Part shown: piece by piece, positions 9,276-18,416 of the stretch
Layout: every line of letters begins with the position of its first letter
How positions within the stretch are numbered: position 1 is the stretch's first letter
NCBI GenBank assembly: GCA_963667855.2
Contig: CAXXKI010000012.1
Span: forward strand, 186,001-250,000
Direction of reading: 5' to 3'
Source of the DNA: G963667855 sp963667855
Lineage (GTDB): Bacteria > Planctomycetota > Phycisphaerae > UBA1845
Length of the DNA stretch: 64,000 nucleotides
Position numbers and translations under genes: made by a program
The notes under the pieces: generated by a model
Database searches by the model: none
The model's input: only the letters and a program-made list of their open reading frames with translations
What the model was told of the DNA's origin: nothing

Positions 9276-10118
9276 TTACGATTTCACTGCACCCGCGGTA
9301 AGCCCCGCTATAAATTCTCGCTGAAGAAGCAGGAAAAGAATCATCACCGGAGCGATGGAAAGTGCCGTACCGGCCATCATCATTCCGTAATCCTGGAAGT
9401 AGACGCCCTGCAACTGAGCGATTGCCACCGAAAGCGGCAGTTTCTCCGGTGTCTGCAATACGATTTGCGGCCAGATGAAATTGTTCCAGGTTCCGAGATA
9501 AGTAATCAGCAGAAAAGCTCCCACCATCGGGCGGACCATGGGGAGAGCGATTATGAAGAACGCCCGAATTTCGCCGCAACCGTCGAGGCTGGCGGCTTCC
9601 AGCATCTGGGGTGGTAAACTGCTTATTACCGCCTGGCGAAACAGGTATATACCAAACGCGGGAGCCACGACGGGCAGGATTACGCCGGCGTAACTGTCCA
9701 GAAGCCCGAAGTGATAAAGCAACTGGTAAGAGGGGGCCAGGAGCAGGACGCTGGGTAAAACGAGTGTGGCCAGCACCAGCCGGGTTATCCAAGTTCTTCC
9801 GGTGAACTTGAAAATCGCCAGCGCGTATCCGCCCATTGCACTGAAAAGGGTTGCTAATACGCTGGTTACCGAGGCGAGGAAAAACGAGTTAATCATGTAG
9901 TTGCCGAACCCGAGTTCAGAAAACAGCCTCGAATAATGTTCATCGGTAAGGCGATCCCAGGCAATTCCGAAGGCTCCATCTCCTTTGGGCAGGAACACGG
10001 AACCGAAAAAATCGGCATTGGTTTTAACTGAAGCGCATAGTAAATACGCAAAAGGGATAATGATCAGACCGCAGCATATAAACAGGGGTATGTAAATGTA
10101 AAATAAGCGTTTTAACAT
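9276..10118 (-). CDS. Carbohydrate ABC transporter permease, MalG type
   Basis: This 280-residue inner-membrane protein has about six hydrophobic segments and the family's EAA loop (EAASLDGCGEIRAFFIIALP), which contacts the ATPase. The C-terminus REFIAGLTAGAVKS is typical of MalG-like subunits. It is the last gene of the minus-strand operon and starts one base after the stop of the MalF-type gene. It should pair with that subunit to import an oligosaccharide delivered by the binding protein two genes upstream. No ATP-binding subunit is encoded nearby; a shared MsmK-like ATPase elsewhere is the usual solution in this family. Confidence 0.92.
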   Translation of the reverse strand: MLKRLFYIYIPLFICCGLIIIPFAYLLCASVKTNADFFGSVFLPKGDGAFGIAWDRLTDEHYSRLFSELGFGNYMINSFFLASVTSVLATLFSAMGGYALAIFKFTGRTWITRLVLATLVLPSVLLLAPSYQLLYHFGLLDSYAGVILPVVAPAFGIYLFRQAVISSLPPQMLEAASLDGCGEIRAFFIIALPMVRPMVGAFLLITYLGTWNNFIWPQIVLQTPEKLPLSVAIAQLQGVYFQDYGMMMAGTALSIAPVMILFLLLQREFIAGLTAGAVKS

Positions 10119-10119
10119 T

Positions 10120-11001
10120 TTACATCTCCTCGCCGCGTCCTATGACGCGTTGCCCGATGGCGAAGGTGCCAAGGATCATGGTTACTACCCATCCAATTGC
10201 GCTGGCGTAGCCCAGGTCGCCGATTTCAAAGCCGGTCTGGTAGAGGTACATGACCAGGGTTAATCCCTGGTTGTCGGGACCTCCGCTGTTTCCCAGCAGC
10301 AGGTAGGGCAATTCAAAAAGCTGGAAACTGCCGATCAGGGAAAGAAGGATGACGAACGTCGCCACAGGCCTGATTGCCGGTATGGTTACGTGGCGAAATC
10401 TATGCCATGAATTGGCACCGTCTACATACGCCGCGTCGATAAGTTCCTGACGCACATTTTGCAGGGCGGCCAGGAAGTAAATCATGTTGAAGCCCACGTA
10501 AAGCCACAAGGCGGCGATTATGAGAGCGGGCATTACGTATTCGTCCAGCCAGGGAAATTCCGGATCAGTTCCGAATGATCTGTGCAGAAGAATGTTGAGC
10601 ATCCCCGTTCTTTTTTCGAAGATCAAGCCGAATATGACCGCGACAAAAACCAGCCCTACCAGGGAAGGTGCGAAGAATATCAGGCGGAACAGTGATTTAG
10701 ATTTTACCAGTTTGCTGTTGAGCAGCATGGCCAGCCCTAGCGAGCAGGGGAGCTGAATGAATACCGAGCCGGCCGCAAATACCGCCGTGTTACGGGCCGC
10801 TTTCCAGAACATGGGGTCGGTTACGAGCTGGCGAAAGTTATCCAGCCCGACCCATCTGCTTACCTGCGGGCCGTAGGTTTGTTGCAGCGAAAGCACTATA
10901 GACTGAAACGTGGGATAGGCGATAAACAGCACGAACACCAATATGAACGGGCTGAGGAATAGGTAAGGCACCCACCAGTTATGTCGGGATACGGATAGCA
11001 T
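10120..11001 (-). CDS. Carbohydrate ABC transporter permease, MalF type
   Basis: This 293-residue permease has the N-terminal LFLSPFILVFVLFIAYP helix, a periplasmic stretch with a VGLDNF motif, and the EAA-like loop DAAYVDGANSWHRFRHVTIP. It forms a heterodimeric channel with the neighbouring MalG-type subunit. Its ATG overlaps the stop codon of the solute-binding protein gene by one base (TAATG), which indicates translational coupling. The beta-glucosidase upstream in the same operon suggests that it imports beta-linked glucose oligosaccharides. Confidence 0.92.
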   Translation of the reverse strand: MLSVSRHNWWVPYLFLSPFILVFVLFIAYPTFQSIVLSLQQTYGPQVSRWVGLDNFRQLVTDPMFWKAARNTAVFAAGSVFIQLPCSLGLAMLLNSKLVKSKSLFRLIFFAPSLVGLVFVAVIFGLIFEKRTGMLNILLHRSFGTDPEFPWLDEYVMPALIIAALWLYVGFNMIYFLAALQNVRQELIDAAYVDGANSWHRFRHVTIPAIRPVATFVILLSLIGSFQLFELPYLLLGNSGGPDNQGLTLVMYLYQTGFEIGDLGYASAIGWVVTMILGTFAIGQRVIGRGEEM

Positions 11002-12419
11002 TATTCCCTTTCACTGTGGAAAACATTACGTTGCATCTGTCGCCTGACCCGTGATTCCGCACGCTCCAGCAGAATGTGGGCCTGAGGAATAAGCTCGCTT
11101 ACCGTGAACTTCTTGTTGGCTATGGCGTATCGTCGTAAATCCACCGCGGCGTCTTTCACGTGATCTTTGGCCATCTCGTTAAAGGGAGACGATGTCCTGA
11201 AAGGAACATCCGGGGCCGCTTGGACATAAAGTCGGCCGGGAGCCTGGTTACAGAAATAGGGGCTTGGTTTATCGTAAAAAGGCATGTCCCAGGTTTTTTT
11301 GACCGGACTGATAATGCCAATTGTTTTATATACGGATTCGGCAAGTTCATCGGAAAAGTACAGGTGTTTGGCGAATTTCCATGACGCTTCAAAGTCGCTG
11401 GTCGATTTGGCAATACCCAGCATGGTTCCTCCCCATACGCTGGTACGCCTTCCATTGGGCGTCCACGCGGGCAGGGGCATCAGTTTTATTTTCCCCTCCA
11501 TCGTCGGCAAGTCGTTTTTCCATACACCGCAAAGCCAGTCGGGAACAAGTGAACAGATGACCATGCCGTCGAGCCGTAACTGGTTGCCGGATGCGGTGAA
11601 TTCCGGAGCATCGATTGCTATACGGTCAGGTCCGCAGACCCAGGAAACAATCGTAGCCAGAACCGTTGCGTTGATATCGGAATTAACAATCGCTTTACCC
11701 GTATCGCCGAAGAATTGCCCACCAGCCTGGAGAAAAAGGACCTCCATCGCATCGATATTCGTATGCCAGATATTGAGCAGGTAGCGGTCTGGGCGGGCGT
11801 CGCCGTCAATATCCGTTATAAGAGGCCTGAGCGTTTCAGCGAATTGGTCCCACGTTTCTATGGTAGACATTTCGATACCGGCTTGCTCAATAATGTCTGC
11901 CCGGTAACCCAGCAGGACAGGGTGTACGTCATGGGGAATGCCGAATATGCGCCCTCGGGAAGTCCACGGGCCGAAACTGGGACCGTTAATCTGTTCGTAC
12001 AACCCTTCATCATGCAGCCGCTGCGTGAGATCGGTAAACCCTACCGCTTCGACCGGGCCGGAAAAGAACAGTCCGGACATGCTCCGTTCTATCTCCAGCA
12101 GGTCGGCTACCGGCGTTCCGGACATGAATCCGGAAAGCAGTCGCCTTTCCAGCGGTTTCGGGCCTATTATAAAAATGTTCATGGGCTCGGAGTTTGCCGG
12201 ATCTCTGTTCCACGTATCCACGATCGGTTCGTAGTTCTTCACGTGGGTTCTCGCGTAAGTCCACATTTCCAGACCAGTCGTCTCTTGCTCCTGGCGAAAA
12301 AGCACAAATAGGCTTGAGCAGACGGCTATGCCCACAATCAGCCAGGCTCCGAGGCTGAAAGCCTGCAGGCTCTCGGCAATTGAATTGCAGATCGATTGTT
12401 GGGTACTTTTGCCAGCCAT
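11001..12419 (-). CDS. ABC transporter extracellular solute-binding protein, membrane-anchored
   Basis: This 472-residue family-1 solute-binding protein begins with an N-terminal hydrophobic helix (about residues 22-43) with no lipobox, so it is probably held as an uncleaved membrane anchor. The body has the expected alternating lobes; segments such as WDQFAETLRPL and WGGTMLGIAKST are typical of sugar-binding members. It binds the imported sugar outside the membrane and hands it to the two permeases encoded directly downstream. The beta-glucosidase gene lies 82 bases upstream on the same strand. The sugar specificity is inferred only from this context. Confidence 0.85.
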   Translation of the reverse strand: MAGKSTQQSICNSIAESLQAFSLGAWLIVGIAVCSSLFVLFRQEQETTGLEMWTYARTHVKNYEPIVDTWNRDPANSEPMNIFIIGPKPLERRLLSGFMSGTPVADLLEIERSMSGLFFSGPVEAVGFTDLTQRLHDEGLYEQINGPSFGPWTSRGRIFGIPHDVHPVLLGYRADIIEQAGIEMSTIETWDQFAETLRPLITDIDGDARPDRYLLNIWHTNIDAMEVLFLQAGGQFFGDTGKAIVNSDINATVLATIVSWVCGPDRIAIDAPEFTASGNQLRLDGMVICSLVPDWLCGVWKNDLPTMEGKIKLMPLPAWTPNGRRTSVWGGTMLGIAKSTSDFEASWKFAKHLYFSDELAESVYKTIGIISPVKKTWDMPFYDKPSPYFCNQAPGRLYVQAAPDVPFRTSSPFNEMAKDHVKDAAVDLRRYAIANKKFTVSELIPQAHILLERAESRVRRQMQRNVFHSERE

Positions 12420-12501
12420 TAAGGAATTACCTCATGATCCTTCCTGGTTCAAAACAGCTCTATCCGAAACTGAGATCCTTCTGCCGGGAGGTTAACCGCT
12501 A

Positions 12502-13884
12502 TTACCTTAATGGTGAAGGATTCTTTGGCAGGCATTCCCCATTGGATAGGATTACTTGCTGGTACCAGGTATAGGAATCCTTGCAGATACGCTCCATGGT
12601 GGTGAAATCAACGTAGATAAGTCCGAAACGCATACGGTATCCTTCGGCCCATTCGAAATTATCCAGGATTGACCAATGGAAATATCCGCGTACATCCGCT
12701 CCGTCTGCTATGGCTTTGCTCAGGCTGGTCAAATGTCGGGCGGTATAGTCTATACGTGGTGCGTCGTGTACCTTGCCGTCCTGGTGAACCCAGTCCATCG
12801 AAGCACATCCGTTTTCCGTTATATATATGGGTAAATCGTATCGCTCGTGGAGAAGTAGTGGCCCCCAGTAAAGCACCTCCGGCTCGATAGGCCAATGGCA
12901 CATGGTGTGTGGATAGCCGCTCGGTCTGGCTACTTCGTAATCGTTTCCATCGGTATCGACAGCCATCTTGTGTCCCTGGTAAATGTTGAGCCCGAGGAAA
13001 TCCATAGGCTGGCTGATCACGTCCATGTCCTGTTCGAAACCTGACGGCAATTCTTTGCCGAAGCGACTTAACCCTTCTTCGGGGTAACTGCCGAGAAGTA
13101 CCGGATCCGAAAACCAGGTGGTGCTGAAAAACCAGTAATCGCTATTGGGGACACCGTATAGATCCCGTTGGGCTGCTTGGATATTCTCCCGGCTGCTATC
13201 CTTTGGGTAAGGTATCGAACCGTGTGGTGCCCATCCGATTTTTGGTGGCAGCTTGGCGTGTTTCCGGATTTCCTGAGCTGCTCGGCCATGAGCCAGCAGG
13301 ACATTATGCGTGGCCCTTAATACATCTGATCGGTTGTATTTCAAGCCCGGCGCGTGTTGGCCTGTCTGGTGCCCCATGCCCAGGAAAATCTGTGGTTCGT
13401 TAAAGGTCATCCAGTGCTGGACTCTGTCTCCAAGCCTTTCGGCCAGTACCTGGGTGTATTCGGCAAACCACTCAACGCTTTCGCGATTGAGCCACCCGCC
13501 TTTGTGGAACAGGTTTATGGGGAAGTCCCAGTGGAAAAGGGTGACCCAGGGCTGAACGTTATGGGACAGCAGGGCGTCGATCAGCCGATCGTAGAAATCC
13601 AGTCCGGCTTCGTTCGGTTTGCCTGTTCCGGTTGGGATGACTCTGGGCCAGCTTATTGAGAGGCGGTAGGCTTTCGCTCCCAATTCGCCAATGAGGGATA
13701 CGTCTTCGGCATAGCGTTTGTAGTGTTCGCAGGCCTTCTGGCCGTTATGTCCGGAAAAAACGGCACCGGGCCTTTCGCAGAAGGCGTCCCAGACACTTTT
13801 GCCTATTCCGTTGGTCGGTGATTGTCCTTCGATTTGGAAAGATGCGGCCGCGACGCCCCAGATGAAATCGCTTGGGAATGACAT
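12502..13884 (-). CDS. GH1 beta-glucosidase
   Basis: The 460-residue protein starts at MSFPSDFIWGVAAASFQIEG, the standard GH1 opening, so the ATG at 13884 is preferred over an upstream one at 13941. The acid/base E163 lies in TFNEP and the nucleophile E357 in ITENG, both conserved. It has no signal peptide, so it should act in the cytoplasm on short beta-glucosides imported by the ABC transporter encoded downstream. The family covers beta-glucosidase, beta-galactosidase and related activities; glucosidase is favoured by the GH5 and GH30 neighbours. A perfect palindrome at 13924-13936 lies 40 bases upstream of the start and is the likely LacI-type operator. Confidence 0.93.
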   Translation of the reverse strand: MSFPSDFIWGVAAASFQIEGQSPTNGIGKSVWDAFCERPGAVFSGHNGQKACEHYKRYAEDVSLIGELGAKAYRLSISWPRVIPTGTGKPNEAGLDFYDRLIDALLSHNVQPWVTLFHWDFPINLFHKGGWLNRESVEWFAEYTQVLAERLGDRVQHWMTFNEPQIFLGMGHQTGQHAPGLKYNRSDVLRATHNVLLAHGRAAQEIRKHAKLPPKIGWAPHGSIPYPKDSSRENIQAAQRDLYGVPNSDYWFFSTTWFSDPVLLGSYPEEGLSRFGKELPSGFEQDMDVISQPMDFLGLNIYQGHKMAVDTDGNDYEVARPSGYPHTMCHWPIEPEVLYWGPLLLHERYDLPIYITENGCASMDWVHQDGKVHDAPRIDYTARHLTSLSKAIADGADVRGYFHWSILDNFEWAEGYRMRFGLIYVDFTTMERICKDSYTWYQQVILSNGECLPKNPSPLR

Positions 13885-13923
13885 TCTTGTTGAAACTCTC
13901 TTGTAAAATGGAACATGAAATCC

Positions 13924-13936
13924 TGTTTCTGAAACA
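13924..13936. promoter_or_regulatory. Putative LacI-family operator, beta-glucosidase side
   Basis: TGTTTCTGAAACA is a perfect palindrome around a central T. It lies 40 bases before the beta-glucosidase start, in the intergenic region shared with the divergent LacI regulator, so binding would block that operon's promoter or early transcript. Confidence 0.6.
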
Positions 13937-14030
13937 AACATTACTTTGTTCCGGTGGATGATTCAAGAAGAAACAAGGGGTTTTGTGGATTTTTTCTTGA
14001 TATCGCGTATGGGGTAGATTAAGGTGAAAC

Positions 14031-14059
14031 TGAAACAGGGGATCCTGTTTCATGAAACA
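14031..14059. promoter_or_regulatory. Putative LacI-family operator pair, regulator side
   Basis: TGTTTCATGAAACA at 14046-14059 is a perfect 14-bp palindrome. It overlaps a second inverted repeat, TGAAACAGG (14031-14039) with CCTGTTTCA (14044-14052). The half-site TGAAACA is the same as in the palindrome at 13924. The site lies 30 bases upstream of the regulator's start, which suggests autoregulation. Confidence 0.65.
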
Positions 14060-14088
14060 AGCTTGTTGCTCCCAGTTAGGAGGTAGTT

Positions 14089-15189
14089 TTGTCCATCGCC
14101 ACGGTTAGAGGAATAGCGAATACGTTGGGGATCTCTCCCGCGACGGTATCTCGTTCACTGAATAACGCTCCGGAGGTTAGTGAGGATCTGCGAGCGAAGG
14201 TGATAGCGGAAGCTCGTCGAGTTGGGTATTCCCCACAAAGGCGAAATGTGCGAACGGGGCGGATAGGTATAGTGTTTTTCGATGAGACCTCCGGGCCTCG
14301 GTTTGGCGGTTACGACGCGATCATCTGGGGCGGAGTCGCCCGTGCGGCAGTGGCTCTCCAGTATGACGTTTGCGTTATTAACCCGCTGGATCGCAAGCCG
14401 AACGAGACTTTCCGCTCTTTTGTTGCCCGCAAGGGGCTTGAAGGGCTGGTTATTCGCGTTGATGGCGAAACTCGGAGTGTTTGTTCGACAATAGCGGCCG
14501 AGGGTGTTCCGCACGTTGTTGTGGCTGATCGCTTTGAAGAGGAATCGGTTAACTACGTTTCGTGTAACTCCACCAGGGCCAGCCGCGAAGCTGTTGAGCA
14601 TTTGCTTCATCTCGGACATAAACGGATCGCACTTTGCCATAACGTGGTACTCGATACGGATCACCAGGACAGAATAGCCGGTTACGAGTCAGCTCTTGCC
14701 GATGCGGGGATAGAAGTTGATCCGCAATTGATTATCTCCGTAAGTGCAGATCTCGGTGGCGGGGCCGCTGCCTTGAACAGGTTGATGTCTGCTCCGGAAC
14801 CGCCGACGGCGATTTTCTTTACCGATCCGGCACTGACCATGGGCGCACTGCGCAGGGCTTTGGAAGTAGGTATCAATGTACCTGACGAACTTTCGGTGAT
14901 CGGTGTGGATGACGAGCGTTTACGAAAAATGAGTCACCCCGTGTTTACCGCGGTTTGTCAGAATGCGGCCGAACTTGGTCAGCAGGCAGGTCGCTGGTTG
15001 TGCCGTACGCTGGCTGAAGACTGTGGCCGCGACCGCAAGATGGCGTCTATGCGTCAGGAGATGGAGGCATTCCTGGAGATTAATCAGACCACGGCACAGC
15101 CGCCGGCGGTTCCTGTTAGGGTTACCCCCACCGGGCAGAGGATTGAGCAGCAGCCGTGCAGTGATCAGATCGCAGGTCAGGGAGGATAG
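14089..15189 (+). CDS. LacI-family transcriptional regulator of the glucan locus
   Basis: This 366-residue repressor has an N-terminal LacI helix-turn-helix (VRGIANTLGISPATVSRSLN, with the hinge near VGYSPQRR), followed by a periplasmic-binding-protein-like effector domain ending in SVIGVDDERLRKMSHPVFTAV. The TTG start is set by AGGAGG at 14078-14083, six bases upstream; no ATG fits the conserved N-terminus. About 30 residues at the C-terminus extend past the usual domain end. It is divergent from the beta-glucosidase/ABC operon and heads the plus-strand arm, so it probably represses both arms in the absence of a glucan-derived inducer. The effector is unknown. Confidence 0.9.
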   Translation: MSIATVRGIANTLGISPATVSRSLNNAPEVSEDLRAKVIAEARRVGYSPQRRNVRTGRIGIVFFDETSGPRFGGYDAIIWGGVARAAVALQYDVCVINPLDRKPNETFRSFVARKGLEGLVIRVDGETRSVCSTIAAEGVPHVVVADRFEEESVNYVSCNSTRASREAVEHLLHLGHKRIALCHNVVLDTDHQDRIAGYESALADAGIEVDPQLIISVSADLGGGAAALNRLMSAPEPPTAIFFTDPALTMGALRRALEVGINVPDELSVIGVDDERLRKMSHPVFTAVCQNAAELGQQAGRWLCRTLAEDCGRDRKMASMRQEMEAFLEINQTTAQPPAVPVRVTPTGQRIEQQPCSDQIAGQGG

Positions 15190-15192
15190 ACT

Positions 15193-15948
15193 GTGCTATC
15201 GAAAAATAATGGTATAGCCAATATGAAGAGACGCGGTTTTACTCTGGTTGAGTTATTGGTGGTTATAAGCATCATCGCTCTGCTTATCGCCATATTGCTC
15301 CCGTCTCTGCGGAACGCCCGGCAGCAGGCTGTGGAGAAGGTTTGCCAGGCTAATTTAAAGCAGCAGTTGCTGGCGGTTAATTACTACGCGATGGATTGGG
15401 ATGATCGTTTTCCTGCGGCAAGGCAATTCCCTACATGGGAACGTAATTTTTATAGAGTTTTTGCGCGACCAACTATTGATGTTATTCAGGATGCATTAAT
15501 ACCCTATGTGGGAGGAAATAGGCGGAGTGAAGTGACGCCCAATGACAAGATAGCCTTTTCAGAGGTTTTTCGTTGTCCGGCTGTGCTTCGATCTCCGCGG
15601 GATACCTGGTTTAATGATCCCGAACACAACCATTATCGATACAATATACACAAGGCCGGGATTTTCTCTGAAGATACGAGGGAGGTTATAGGTAGAAAGA
15701 CCTCCACGGTTCGAACTCCGGCTGCCGCAACACTCATGTTTGATTATGTGTGGCTGGATTGGGAGATAAAGAAATTCCCGCATCAGGGTAGTCATCCAAG
15801 TTTTAATGTCGGTTTTGTCGACGGTCATGTAGAACCAATGGCTGCGAAGACTTTTTTGAATGAAAACCCATATGCGACATATGGTGAAGAGGTGATGGAT
15901 CCGTTTTTTGCCAACGGCTGGGATGGGTACGTGGTTGTCAAAAAGTAA
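15193..15948 (+). CDS. Pseudopilin-like secreted protein, DUF1559 type
   Basis: This 251-residue protein has a type IV pilin-like N-terminus: KRRG, then the hydrophobic helix FTLVELLVVISIIALLIAI with glutamate at +5, the signal for prepilin peptidase. The C-terminal region contains FNVGFVDGHVEPM, the G-x-DGH motif seen in the large planctomycete family of such proteins. The GTG at 15193 has GGAGGA six bases upstream; an ATG at 15223 just before KRRG is an alternative. The gene starts just after the LacI stop and 11 bases before the GH5 gene, so it belongs to the glucan operon. Its role there is unknown; a surface scaffold or substrate contact is possible. Confidence 0.85.
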   Translation: MLSKNNGIANMKRRGFTLVELLVVISIIALLIAILLPSLRNARQQAVEKVCQANLKQQLLAVNYYAMDWDDRFPAARQFPTWERNFYRVFARPTIDVIQDALIPYVGGNRRSEVTPNDKIAFSEVFRCPAVLRSPRDTWFNDPEHNHYRYNIHKAGIFSEDTREVIGRKTSTVRTPAAATLMFDYVWLDWEIKKFPHQGSHPSFNVGFVDGHVEPMAAKTFLNENPYATYGEEVMDPFFANGWDGYVVVKK

Positions 15949-15958
15949 GGAATAACAG

Positions 15959-18376
15959 TTGAGGGGAAAGAAAAGCGACAATCAAATTCGTCGTCGGGTT
16001 ATTGCCCTTGTCCTGGGAATCGGCGTAGCGGCTGGTTATGCCGGTGCCGCAGAACCCCTGGTTCCTCTTAAGGTAAATGGACGCTATCTGGTTGATGCCA
16101 AGGGGCAAAGGGTCACTCTGAAGGGATGCAACCTGGGCAACTGGTTGCTGCTTGAACCGTGGATGCTGGGCATCCACGATAGCCGTCTCCGTGATCAGCA
16201 TGATATTTTCACCGTCCTCAATGAGCGGTTTGGGTCTTCTAAAGCAAAAGCTCTTCTTGATGTATATAAAGAAAACTGGATAACCTCGCGAGAATTCGAG
16301 ATTATCCGTTCCTTCGACTTTAATCTTGTCCGCATTCCATTTCATCACAGCCTGTTGGCCATAGAGGAAAAACCGTTTGAGCTGCGGCCTGACGCTTTTC
16401 GCTGGCTCGATCGCGGGATAGAGTTGGCGGAACAGGCCGGGGTGTACGTTGTCCTGGATATGCACGGCGCCCCCGGAGGTCAGAGCACCGATATGACTTC
16501 GGGGCGAATAGGTGAAAACCTGATCTGGGATAATGCAATATACCAGAAACGAACTGCGTGGCTTTGGCAGCAGATAGCCCGTCGTTACCGAGATCGAGCG
16601 GCAGTTGTCGCTTATGACCTGATAAACGAGCCCTGGAGTGATTACAAACAGGACGTCAGTTCCACGCTCGTCAGCCTCGTTGGTGAAATCCATGACGAAA
16701 TCAGGCGAGTGGATGGCGATACTTTAATTCTGGCTCCGGGTGATCTTCAGCGTGTTGATTTCTATGGTGAGCCGCGAACTCGCGGGTGGCAGAATGTTGG
16801 TTTTACTGAGCATTTTTATCCCGGCCTCTTCCATCGAGGTGAACCGTGCCTTGAAACCCATGCGCTATTCATCGACACTGTAATACAATCCCGAATAGAA
16901 CTGATGCGGCGTTTTAATTCACCCTATTTAGTTGGTGAATTTAACGTGGTCTTTGATTGGGCCGCCCAGCCGGAGTTAATGCGGAATTATTACGAGATTT
17001 TTAACGGTAATGGCTGGATGGCAACCATGTGGTCGCTGCGGATGATTCATCCGGCCGGTGGCGTTCATCGGGACAATTGGTTTTTGGCAACCAACGCCGA
17101 ACCGTACTCGTTTCCTGATCTACACAAGGATTCTTATGAAACGATCGAAGCCGGGCTTCGAAAACTGGGAACGCAGAAACTGGATGTCGATGAGGAGTTG
17201 CGTCAGGAACTTACGACAGCCTCGCCGCGAAAGCTGTTATTGGCAGGGAGAGAACTAAAAACAGTTACCCGGGCGAAAGCGGTATCAGGTTGGAGTAGTC
17301 GGGATATCGGCGGGGCAAAAAACGGAAAAGCTCAGGATAACGGAGATGGTAGTATAACAGTCTGGGGAGCCGGTGACGATATCTGGGACACTCGCGACAG
17401 TTTTCATTTCCTCCACCGTAAAGCTGCGGGTGATTTTGAAGTAAGTGCCTTGTTGAAATCCTTTACCGCTTTTGAATGGTTCGCTAAGGCAGGCTTGATG
17501 CTTCGTGAAGATGATTCTGCCGATGCCGCTAACGCTTTTATCCACGTGTTTAGTGATGGTCACGTGATTCTGGCTTATCGGAAATATAAAGGGGGCGAGA
17601 CCAGTCAGAAGCAATTGGGGATATCCGGTTTCCCCGTGCGGTTGACCATCGGGCGCAAGGGAAAAGACGCTTACGTCGGGTTTACCGATTCTGATGGGAA
17701 AAGCAATAAGGTTGCTGTTCCCGCTGTACCATCATTGGAAAAGAGAGGACGGGTCGGGCTGGCCGTTCTCTCTCACGATGGGCAATATGCCGTTCCAGCA
17801 ACTTTTTGTGGTCTTACTACCCAGTCGGGCGAAGGCGGAATTGAGTTTGCCAGCGAAAAGAACCTGCTCCGGAATGGGTCTTTCGAGGTGGTAGAGAATG
17901 CTGAAAACGCTTCGGATCGCGCCCAGTCCTGGAACCGGTGGGGGCAATGGTTTAATCGCCAGGATAACTGGCAGCCGAAAAAAGACGGCGAGTGCATGCT
18001 GGCTTACCATCATTGGAAAATCGAGTCCAACGATAACTCCGGCGTGTACCAGGACGTGACGGGATTGACCCCGGGTGAACGTGTAACCTTCACAGTTTAC
18101 GCGCTGGGGGACAAGCCGGCGCACAAAAACGCCGGCCCCGATTCCGTGGAGTTGAGAATGGAAAGTCCATCGTACGGCCGGGTTTTGCGATTGGCGACCA
18201 GAACTTACGATTGCGATGTGATATCTACAGGGGGAGCGTGGAGTAAATTGCAGTTAACCGCAACCGTGCCGACAGATGCGGTGCGGGTATTGATTGTGGT
18301 AAATCCCAGTAAAGAGACAGGGCGTGAGGCGGCCATCAAGTTTGATGACGCTTCGTTGGTTGTTGCAAAGGATTAA
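15959..18376 (+). CDS. Secreted GH5 exo-beta-1,3-glucanase-like enzyme with C-terminal modules
   Basis: This 805-residue protein has an N-terminal export signal (residues about 12-30, ending GAAEP). The catalytic (beta/alpha)8 barrel spans about 33-400; it opens with NLGNWLLLEPWM, characteristic of fungal-type exo-1,3-glucanases of GH5, with acid/base E224 in DLINEPW and nucleophile E327 in VGEFN. A DUF1349-like beta-sandwich follows (about 435-620), then a galactose-binding-like module starting NLLRNGSFEV (about 635-803). The TTG start has AAGGA 7 bases upstream. It should cleave beta-glucan outside the cytoplasm and feed the GH1/ABC system. Substrate linkage is inferred from the subfamily resemblance, not proven. 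Confidence 0.85.
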   Translation: MRGKKSDNQIRRRVIALVLGIGVAAGYAGAAEPLVPLKVNGRYLVDAKGQRVTLKGCNLGNWLLLEPWMLGIHDSRLRDQHDIFTVLNERFGSSKAKALLDVYKENWITSREFEIIRSFDFNLVRIPFHHSLLAIEEKPFELRPDAFRWLDRGIELAEQAGVYVVLDMHGAPGGQSTDMTSGRIGENLIWDNAIYQKRTAWLWQQIARRYRDRAAVVAYDLINEPWSDYKQDVSSTLVSLVGEIHDEIRRVDGDTLILAPGDLQRVDFYGEPRTRGWQNVGFTEHFYPGLFHRGEPCLETHALFIDTVIQSRIELMRRFNSPYLVGEFNVVFDWAAQPELMRNYYEIFNGNGWMATMWSLRMIHPAGGVHRDNWFLATNAEPYSFPDLHKDSYETIEAGLRKLGTQKLDVDEELRQELTTASPRKLLLAGRELKTVTRAKAVSGWSSRDIGGAKNGKAQDNGDGSITVWGAGDDIWDTRDSFHFLHRKAAGDFEVSALLKSFTAFEWFAKAGLMLREDDSADAANAFIHVFSDGHVILAYRKYKGGETSQKQLGISGFPVRLTIGRKGKDAYVGFTDSDGKSNKVAVPAVPSLEKRGRVGLAVLSHDGQYAVPATFCGLTTQSGEGGIEFASEKNLLRNGSFEVVENAENASDRAQSWNRWGQWFNRQDNWQPKKDGECMLAYHHWKIESNDNSGVYQDVTGLTPGERVTFTVYALGDKPAHKNAGPDSVELRMESPSYGRVLRLATRTYDCDVISTGGAWSKLQLTATVPTDAVRVLIVVNPSKETGREAAIKFDDASLVVAKD

Positions 18377-18416
18377 TAAACATTGGCTCTCTCAAAAAAA
18401 AACAGGAGGAGGAATT

